From a bacterium (GTDB lineage: Bacteria; Patescibacteriota; Patescibacteriia; UBA1558; GWA2-36-10): a stretch of DNA of 10,270 nucleotides. Below the pieces are notes generated by a model. It did not search any database and was not told the origin of the DNA. It saw nothing but the letters and a program-made list of their open reading frames with translations. Below are positions 5,925-10,270 of this stretch, one piece after another (the first letter of the stretch is position 1; each line of letters begins with the position of its first letter). A program made the position numbers and the translations under genes. The stretch lies in contig JAUYFP010000095.1 in assembly GCA_030690875.1 (NCBI GenBank), positions 1-10,270 on the forward strand, read 5' to 3'.

Positions 5925-6941
5925 ATGAAAGCAAAAGAAAAGAAAAAAACAACAAAAATAGGGGAAATTGTGATTTACCGCAGTCAGAACAAATCAATTG
6001 CGGTAGAAGCACAACTAAAAAAGGAAACAATTTGGCTAAATTTAAATCAAATTGCTGATCTTTTTGGGCGTGATAAATCTGTTATTTCTCGTCATATACG
6101 CAATATTTTTAAAGAAGAAGAGTTGCGTCGGGGTTCAGTTGTTGCATTTTTTGCAACAACTGCCAGTGATGGGAAAACGTATCAGGTAGAGTATTTTAAT
6201 CTCGATATTATCTTATCGGTCGGGTATCGGGTAAATTCTAAAACTGCTACCAAATTCCGCCAATGGGCTACAAAAACTTTAAGTGAGCATATTATTAAGG
6301 GCTATACAGTCAATAAACAGCGTTTGCCACAGCTAGAAAATAAACAGCTAAATGAGTTAGAACAGACCGTGAGTTTAATCAAAAAGACATTGCAGACTCG
6401 TCAATTATCAAGTACGGAAGAACGTGGTTTATTGCAGGTAGTTACAGATTATGCCAATACTTGGGTGTTGTTGCAAAAGTATGATGAGTCTAAACTTTCT
6501 TTGCCAACCAAGACTCAAAGTGTAAAATCTAAATTAAATTATATTTTAGTAAATCAAGCTATCCAAGAATTAAAAAATAACTTACTTACTAAAAAACAGG
6601 CCTCTGATATTTTTGGCAGAGAGCGGGAGCATGGTTTAGAAGCAATTATAGCCGGTCTAGAGCAGTCATTTGGTGGTAAAAAACTTTATCCTAGTGTCGA
6701 GCAACAAGCCGCTCATCTTTTATATTTTATCATCAAAGATCACCCCTTTGTTGATGGTAATAAACGTATTGCCTCATTTTTGTTTATTTTATTTTTAGCG
6801 CGCAATAAGTCGTTGTTCAAGAGTAATGGGGAAAAGAAAATCAATGATCACGCTTTAGTGGCCTTAGCTTTACTAATTGCCGAAAGTGAAGCTAAACAAA
6901 AAGATGTTATGGTAAAATTAATCATGAATTTTTTAGTGTAA
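5925..6941 (+). CDS. RhuM-family N-terminal domain fused to a Fic/Doc-type domain
   Basis: A 338-residue two-domain protein. Residues 1 to about 135 match the virulence RhuM family, with GEIVIYRS, WLNLNQIADLFGRDKSVISRHI, DGKTYQVEYFNLDIILSVGYRVNS and FRQWAT; this part looks like a DNA-binding domain with a helix-turn-helix-like core. A linker with predicted helices follows. The C-terminal domain has the Fic active-site motif HPFVDGNKR (273-281). The NKR ending resembles Doc, which phosphorylates EF-Tu, more than the GNGR of AMP-transferring Fic enzymes, so the reaction is uncertain. A TTG at 5913 in the same frame would add four residues, but it lies inside the inverted-repeat arm; the ATG at 5925 is preferred. 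The likely role is a toxin-like or signalling regulator in an accessory locus. No separate small antitoxin gene is visible, so the RhuM part may serve regulation. Confidence 0.85.
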   Translation: MKAKEKKKTTKIGEIVIYRSQNKSIAVEAQLKKETIWLNLNQIADLFGRDKSVISRHIRNIFKEEELRRGSVVAFFATTASDGKTYQVEYFNLDIILSVGYRVNSKTATKFRQWATKTLSEHIIKGYTVNKQRLPQLENKQLNELEQTVSLIKKTLQTRQLSSTEERGLLQVVTDYANTWVLLQKYDESKLSLPTKTQSVKSKLNYILVNQAIQELKNNLLTKKQASDIFGREREHGLEAIIAGLEQSFGGKKLYPSVEQQAAHLLYFIIKDHPFVDGNKRIASFLFILFLARNKSLFKSNGEKKINDHALVALALLIAESEAKQKDVMVKLIMNFLV

Positions 6942-6991
6942 AAAAATAACCAAAAGCGTGAAAAATTATTATACAAAAAAAGAGAATAAAA

Positions 6992-7033
6992 GAAAAAGCT
7001 CTCTTTGGGGCTAACCCCTTCGAGAACTTTTTC
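6992..7033 (+). terminator. Probable terminator after the RhuM-Fic gene
   Basis: A long imperfect hairpin: GAAAAAG (6992-6998) pairs with CTTTTTC (7027-7033), then after a mismatch TCTC pairs with GAGA, and an inner GGGG/CCCC pair closes the top. The only T-run is inside the 3' arm, so termination may be weaker than at the other sites. It separates the RhuM-Fic gene from the independently promoted fic gene. Confidence 0.6.
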
Positions 7034-7083
7034 GTCGTGATTTTATTGGAAATATAGGATAATAGTAATAATTTGTAAAAAAA

Positions 7084-7119
7084 TAGTGAATTAATGGCAA
7101 ATATTATGTATATTCACTA
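7084..7119 (+). promoter_or_regulatory. Candidate operator upstream of the fic promoter
   Basis: A perfect 8-bp inverted repeat, TAGTGAAT (7084-7091) and ATTCACTA (7112-7119), separated by 20 bp and ending 4 bp before the -35 hexamer. Arms on the same DNA face about 28 bp apart would suit a dimeric regulator. The following Fic protein has a C-terminal region that could be a DNA-binding winged helix, so autoregulation is possible. This is inference. Confidence 0.45.
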
Positions 7120-7123
7120 AATA

Positions 7124-7152
7124 TTGACAAATTTACGTAAATAAGATATAAT
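7124..7152 (+). promoter_or_regulatory. Perfect consensus promoter of the fic-mazG operon
   Basis: TTGACA (7124-7129), exactly 17 nt, then TATAAT (7147-7152). Both hexamers are perfect. The predicted start is near 7159, giving a leader of about 18 nt before the ATG at 7177, with no Shine-Dalgarno sequence. Confidence 0.88.
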
Positions 7153-7176
7153 GCCTATATAATATTAAAAAACAAT

Positions 7177-8079
7177 ATGGCCACAACCAAACCCATAAAA
7201 GATAGGCTTACTACTCTAAAAAGCGAATTTGATTCCCTGCGTCAAGGCAAAGAGTCATTGATAGCAATAATTGATGAGTCTGAGTTACCAGAAAGTGTTT
7301 ATAATTCCAACGCAATTGAAAATTCTACTCTTACACTTAGAGAAACCGAAAAAATACTTTTGGATATGGAAGTCTCTCGTGATGTTTCTGTGCGTGAAGT
7401 ATACGAGGCAAAAAATTTAGCCAGAGTAATTAGCTATATCCGTAATAAATGCCAAGAAACAGAAATCAACAAAGAGTTAATTTTACTCTTACATCAAATG
7501 CTGATTGGCGACATCAATGACAAGATCGCCGGACGCTTTAGAAAACTTGGCGAATATGTTCGCGTTGGTACCTATATTGCTCCAGCCCCAGAACACGTCG
7601 AACGGATGATTGAGACTATAATACTTGAATATACCAGCAACTTATCAAATTATTTCTTAGATAAGGTTGCTAAGTTTCATCTGGATTTTGAAAATATCCA
7701 TCCGTTTAATGATGGGAATGGCCGAATTGGTCGCACCCTCGCTTGTTTTCAGCTTCAGCGTCTTGGCTTTCCAGTAATTACCATCCGTGATAAGGAAAAG
7801 AAAGGATACTACAAAGCTTTTGTAGATTATCGAGATGGAAAAAATACCAAGGCAATGGAGAAAGTCTTTGCCTTGGCTTTAATGGAATCACTGCATAAAA
7901 GAATTACCTATCTCAAGGGCCAGAAAGTAATAACTTTATCTGAATATACAAAAATTCATCGCCTATCTGCATCGGCAATTACTAACGCCGCTCGTCGCCA
8001 AAACATTCCTGCTTTCCGAGAAAATGGTGTTTGGAAAATTGGTGAAGATTTTGAATATAAAAGCAAAGCCAAAAAATAA
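7177..8079 (+). CDS. Fic family protein, predicted AMP-transferase with N-terminal inhibitory motif
   Basis: A 300-residue Fic protein. Fic enzymes usually transfer AMP from ATP to hydroxyl side chains of target proteins. The active-site loop is canonical: HPFNDGNGR at 175-183 (family HxFx[D/E]GNGR), followed by IGR. Residues 44-49, SNAIEN, match the inhibitory (S/T)xxxE(G/N) motif, and their N-terminal position makes this a class II Fic whose Glu48 should block the ATP site until relieved. The substrate-clamping flap region is around GEYVRVGTYIAPAPEHVERM. The last about 55 residues (LSEYTKIHRLSASAITNAARRQNIPAF) look like a helix-turn-helix or winged-helix segment. It has its own strong promoter and a candidate operator, and MazG-like follows after 8 nt. 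It is not closely similar to the upstream RhuM-Fic protein outside the Fic motif, so it is not a recent tandem duplicate. Confidence 0.9.
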   Translation: MATTKPIKDRLTTLKSEFDSLRQGKESLIAIIDESELPESVYNSNAIENSTLTLRETEKILLDMEVSRDVSVREVYEAKNLARVISYIRNKCQETEINKELILLLHQMLIGDINDKIAGRFRKLGEYVRVGTYIAPAPEHVERMIETIILEYTSNLSNYFLDKVAKFHLDFENIHPFNDGNGRIGRTLACFQLQRLGFPVITIRDKEKKGYYKAFVDYRDGKNTKAMEKVFALALMESLHKRITYLKGQKVITLSEYTKIHRLSASAITNAARRQNIPAFRENGVWKIGEDFEYKSKAKK

Positions 8080-8087
8080 ATAATTTT

Positions 8088-8435
8088 ATGAAAACTTTAG
8101 CAGAACTAACAGAAAAAATCATTGCTTTTCGCGATGCCCGTGATTGGCAACAATTCCATAATCACAAAGATACAGCTATTTCTTTGCTTTTGGAAGCGGC
8201 GGAAGTTTTGGAGCATTTTCAGTGGAAGAGCAAAGAGGAAATTGATGACTATGTCAAAAGCCACAAAGAGCATGTTGGTGAAGAACTGGCCGATGTTTTG
8301 TATTGGGTTTTGCTAATGAGTCATGATTTGAATCTAGATATTGTGGGCGCTTTTGAAAAAAAGATGGAGCAAAATGAGAAAAAATATCCGGTGGAAAAAG
8401 CAAAAGGCAGGCACGAGAAGTATAATAGGTTATAA
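8088..8435 (+). CDS. MazG-like nucleotide pyrophosphohydrolase
   Basis: A 115-residue all-alpha protein of the MazG-like / dCTP pyrophosphatase (RS21-C6) group, which hydrolyses nucleoside triphosphates to monophosphates and pyrophosphate, often as house-cleaning of non-canonical dNTPs. The metal-binding ExxE...ExxD signature is present: Glu36 and Glu39 in LLEAAEVLEHFQW, and Glu66 and Asp69 in GEELADVLYWVLL. The N-terminal FRDARDWQQFHNHKD segment is typical of the group. Length is normal for the family. It begins 8 nt after the fic stop codon with no promoter or terminator between, so it is co-transcribed with fic. Whether the pairing with Fic is functional or only positional is unknown; MazG-like enzymes do occur beside toxin-type genes. 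Confidence 0.88.
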   Translation: MKTLAELTEKIIAFRDARDWQQFHNHKDTAISLLLEAAEVLEHFQWKSKEEIDDYVKSHKEHVGEELADVLYWVLLMSHDLNLDIVGAFEKKMEQNEKKYPVEKAKGRHEKYNRL

Positions 8436-8457
8436 TATCAGTGAGTTTTTGGGCTTT

Positions 8458-8486
8458 AAAAACACCTAAAATAATGGGTGTTTTTT
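8458..8486 (+). terminator. Rho-independent terminator, abutting repeat copy 2
   Basis: AAAAACACC (8458-8466) pairs perfectly with GGTGTTTTT (8477-8485) around a 10-nt loop, and the T-run reaches 8486. Repeat copy 2 follows after AGT. It closes the fic-mazG transcript. Confidence 0.87.
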
Positions 8487-8489
8487 AGT

Positions 8490-8604
8490 TTGACCCAGTT
8501 AGATAATTTCATCATATTGTATGGTGGTTGTAATATAAAATATATGAATTTATTTTGTTAATTCTAATATAAAACATTATAAATTGATTATCTAACTGGG
8601 TTGA
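8490..8604 (+). repeat. 107-bp MITE-like element, copy 2, with flanking TTGA
   Basis: The core 8494-8600 is bordered by TTGA at 8490-8493 and 8601-8604. The inverted ends are perfect over 15 bp here (ACCCAGTTAGATAAT and ATTATCTAACTGGGT, counting the bordering A and T). It differs from copy 3 at one position and from copy 1 at four. An internal outward promoter is possible: TTGTTA (8555-8560), 17 nt, TATAAA (8578-8583), but the sequence is so AT-rich that this could be chance. The hairpin in the left third has a T-G wobble where copy 1 has a T-A pair. Confidence 0.88.
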
Positions 8605-8629
8605 CTTTTGCTGGTATAAATGGGAAAAT
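8601..8629 (+). promoter_or_regulatory. Predicted promoter of the LD-carboxypeptidase gene
   Basis: TTGACT (8601-8606), 17 nt and GAAAAT (8624-8629). An alternative with a better -10 is the extended element TGGTATAAA (8612-8620), which would not need the -35. The first bases of the -35 come from the right border of repeat copy 2. The same sequence recurs behind copy 3. Confidence 0.5.
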
Positions 8630-8667
8630 AAAATTAGGTTTTTAGCTAAATAATGCTAAGGAAAAAT

Positions 8668-9657
8668 ATGTTGCCAAAAATATACCCCAAAAATTTAGTT
8701 GCCGGCGATGAAATTAGAATCATTGCGCCAGCTTGCTCACTGGCTTTATTATCCAAAGAATGCCAAAAAATAGCCAATGACAGGCTAGCAAACTTGGTTT
8801 TGAAAGTAAGCTTTGGTCAGCATGTAGCTGAAAGCGATGATTTTGTGTCTACTAGCATTGAAGCTCGCGTGGCTGATATTCATGAAGCTTTTGCTGACAA
8901 AAACGTCAAAGCAATTATTACTGTTATTGGTGGTTTCAACAGCAACCAGCTGTTAAAATATTTAGATTGGGATTTGATAAAAAATAATCCAAAAATATTT
9001 TGCGGTTATTCGGATATTACTGTTTTAAATAATGCCATTTTGGCCAAAACCGGTTTGGTGTCTTATTACGGTCCGTATTATTCCAGCTTTGGCCAAAAAT
9101 TATATTTTGATTATACTCTTGATTATTTTAAAAAATGTTTATTTCATTTAGACCCTTTTGAAATAAAAGCCAGCGACAAGTGGAGCGATGACGAGTGGTA
9201 TATTGATCAAGACAAAAGAAACCTACTAGACAATCCCAGCCTGTTATTTATCAATGCCGGTCAAGCTAGGGGTACAATTATTGGAGGAAATCTTTGCACT
9301 CTCAACCTCTTGCAAGGCACAGAATATTTTCCTAGTTTAGAAAACTCAATTTTATTTTTAGAAGACGATGATGAGTCTCAGGCCGTTAATTTTGACCGTG
9401 ATTTGCAGTCGCTTATTCACTTGCCGGACTTTCAAGGCGTTCGGGCTATAGTAATCGGCAGATTTCAAAAGGCGAGTGGTATTAGCGATGATTTGCTGAT
9501 GAAAATTATCAAAAGCAAAAAAGAGCTGGCCAATATACCAGTTATTGCCAATGTTGATTTTGGCCACACTGATCCTAAGATTACTTTTCCGGTGGGTGGT
9601 GAGGCAAGTTTAATAGCCGATCCCAAAAAAATTAAGCTGGAAATAATAAAACATTAA
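8668..9657 (+). CDS. LD-carboxypeptidase / MccF-like peptidase (S66 family)
   Basis: A 329-residue serine peptidase of family S66. Members trim the D-amino acid from peptidoglycan tetrapeptides during recycling (LdcA) or cleave peptide-nucleotide antibiotics such as microcin C (MccF). The nucleophile is predicted to be Ser115 in CGYSDITVL, preceded by the conserved IITVIGGFNSNQLLKYLDW region. The acid is in FLEDDDES (Glu232 or Glu236), and the histidine is His300 in FGHTDP, followed by PVGGEASL. The start at 8668 is chosen because AAGGA (8658-8662) lies 5 nt upstream, one of the few good Shine-Dalgarno sequences in the window; an ATG at 8653 would add five residues. It has its own promoter at the edge of repeat copy 2 and ends before repeat copy 3. 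Its position in an accessory region makes an immunity-type role worth considering, but sequence alone does not separate this from LdcA. Confidence 0.9.
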   Translation: MLPKIYPKNLVAGDEIRIIAPACSLALLSKECQKIANDRLANLVLKVSFGQHVAESDDFVSTSIEARVADIHEAFADKNVKAIITVIGGFNSNQLLKYLDWDLIKNNPKIFCGYSDITVLNNAILAKTGLVSYYGPYYSSFGQKLYFDYTLDYFKKCLFHLDPFEIKASDKWSDDEWYIDQDKRNLLDNPSLLFINAGQARGTIIGGNLCTLNLLQGTEYFPSLENSILFLEDDDESQAVNFDRDLQSLIHLPDFQGVRAIVIGRFQKASGISDDLLMKIIKSKKELANIPVIANVDFGHTDPKITFPVGGEASLIADPKKIKLEIIKH

Positions 9658-9660
9658 CTT

Positions 9661-9688
9661 AAAAAGCCGTCCTAATTGGGCGGTTTTT
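9661..9688 (+). terminator. Rho-independent terminator, abutting repeat copy 3
   Basis: AAAAA plus CCGTCC (with one bulged G) pairs with GGGCGGTTTTT around the loop TAATT, starting 3 nt after the LD-carboxypeptidase stop. Repeat copy 3 follows after AGT. Confidence 0.85.
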
Positions 9689-9691
9689 AGT

Positions 9692-9806
9692 TTGACCCAG
9701 TTAGATAATTTCATCATATTGTATGGTGGTTGTAAGATAAAATATATGAATTTATTTTGTTAATTCTAATATAAAACATTATAAATTGATTATCTAACTG
9801 GGTTGA
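9692..9806 (+). repeat. 107-bp MITE-like element, copy 3, with flanking TTGA
   Basis: The core 9696-9802 is bordered by TTGA at 9692-9695 and 9803-9806, with perfect 15-bp inverted ends. It is nearly identical to copy 2 (one difference), and the identity continues about 26 nt past the right end through CTGGTATAAATGGGAAAATA. That shared promoter segment shows copies 2 and 3 are more closely related to each other than to copy 1. Confidence 0.88.
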
Positions 9807-9831
9807 CTTTTGCTGGTATAAATGGGAAAAT
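9803..9831 (+). promoter_or_regulatory. Predicted promoter of the DUF3800 gene
   Basis: The arrangement is identical to that behind copy 2: TTGACT (9803-9808), 17 nt, GAAAAT (9826-9831), with the alternative extended -10 TGGTATAAA at 9814-9822. The leader to the ATG at 9857 would be about 20-28 nt. Confidence 0.5.
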
Positions 9832-9856
9832 ATAAGTGGTTTTAAGTAAAAAATAT

Positions 9857-10270
9857 ATGCCAAATAAGTCTTATAATTACATTTTTATTGATGAGTCCGG
9901 TGATCCGGGTAAGCCTTATAAATTGGACTCAAGCTTTAATAAAATACCCACTGGCGCTAGCATGTTTTATATACTATCGGCCTTATGCGTTGACTCCCAG
10001 AAATTATTTGCCATGGAAGATATGGTCTTGGCAGTTAAAAAAGAATTTGGCTATAAAAAGGAGATAAAAAGTACCGAAATATCGCTCCCTTTGTATAAAA
10101 AATTACTTAATATTATTAATCTGTTAGATATCAACGTGTATTATAGATTAGTAAATAAAACTACCTACTAAGGTAATTTTGCTGTTTCTGGTGATAAAAG
10201 ATTAAATAATGTATTTGATGAATATATTTTATTCAAGTTAGCTAAATTATCTATCAAGTTCAGTAGTTTT
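9857..10270 (+). pseudogene. DUF3800-type protein gene interrupted by a stop codon, 3' end outside window
   Basis: The N-terminal YIFIDESGDPG is the hallmark of DUF3800 proteins, a family of unknown function with conserved acidic residues that occurs often in accessory and phage-related regions. The first part is 104 residues from the ATG at 9857 to a TAA at 10169-10171. The same frame then stays open for 33 codons to the window end, continuing with GNFAVSGDKRLNNVFDEYIL, which reads like the rest of the protein. DUF3800 proteins are normally about twice as long as the part before the stop. The simplest view is a nonsense change (for example CAA or AAA to TAA) in an otherwise intact gene; a sequencing error or a truly short product are alternatives. 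A GTG at 9836 could add seven residues; the ATG is preferred because it starts just before the family domain. The promoter comes from the edge of repeat copy 3. Confidence 0.65.

Noticed and set aside
5846..8600. A composite transposon bounded by repeat copies 1 and 2
   Set aside because: No transposase or integrase is encoded between them and a third copy follows at the same kind of site; a cassette or MITE explanation is simpler.
5739..9802. Integron attC sites: the element ends contain GTTAGAT and ATCTAAC, which match the GTTRRRY and RYYYAAC core sites
   Set aside because: In attC the order is RYYYAAC first and GTTRRRY last; here it is reversed at every copy. There is no integrase gene in the window and the interior is near-identical between copies, unlike variable attC sites.
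5735..9806. CRISPR-like repeats
   Set aside because: The repeats are over 100 bp and more than 1 kb apart, with genes between them; there is no spacer pattern.
10169..10171. TAA recoded as an amino acid in the DUF3800 gene
   Set aside because: TAA is the normal stop for many intact genes in the window (uppS, SGNH hydrolase, fic, LD-carboxypeptidase), so reassignment is not credible.

Overview
The window (about 10.3 kb, AT-rich, every gene on the + strand) looks like a chromosome segment of a Patescibacteria/CPR-type bacterium. This is an inference from several signs: compact housekeeping genes beside accessory genes, almost no Shine-Dalgarno sequences, short or absent leaders, a protein with two CxxC-x17-CxxC zinc-binding repeats, and the overall flavour of the proteins. 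TGA ends the acyltransferase gene and TAA ends several others, so stop codons are used in the standard way.

Positions 1-5240 are ordinary. They hold the 3' end of uppS (undecaprenyl diphosphate synthase), a small Smr-domain protein, the double zinc-knuckle protein, the ribosome-associated GTPase TypA/BipA, and an overlapping pair made of a membrane-anchored SGNH hydrolase and an acyltransferase-3 membrane protein. That pair probably adds and removes acyl groups on a cell-surface polymer. Rho-independent terminators follow the zinc-knuckle gene and typA. A consensus promoter with an extended -10 starts inside the acyltransferase stop codon and drives a small DUF5698-like membrane protein; its transcript should begin with a 43-nt stem-loop.

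Positions 5624-10270 look like an accessory region. It holds a RhuM-Fic/Doc fusion, a separate canonical Fic protein with an N-terminal inhibitory motif and its own consensus promoter, a MazG-like nucleotide pyrophosphohydrolase, an LD-carboxypeptidase (S66), and a DUF3800-type protein interrupted by a stop codon.

The most notable structure is a 107-bp element present three times in direct orientation (5739-5845, 8494-8600, 9696-9802), almost identical each time. It has inverted-repeat ends, is bordered by TTGA on both sides, and contains no ORF. Each copy sits between a terminator T-tract and a promoter, and the right-hand TTGA forms the start of that promoter's -35 box. The three copies divide the accessory genes into separately terminated and promoted units: RhuM-Fic/Fic/MazG, LD-carboxypeptidase, and DUF3800. 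It resembles a MITE with a preference for terminator/promoter junctions, or a repeated cassette boundary. No transposase or integrase is visible in the window.

No tRNA, rRNA, CRISPR array or replication origin was seen. The 94-bp gap at 646-739 shows no convincing hairpin or promoter. Every gap of about 200 bases or more (5624-5924, 6942-7176, 8436-8667, 9658-9856) is accounted for by terminators, repeat copies, inverted repeats and promoters.
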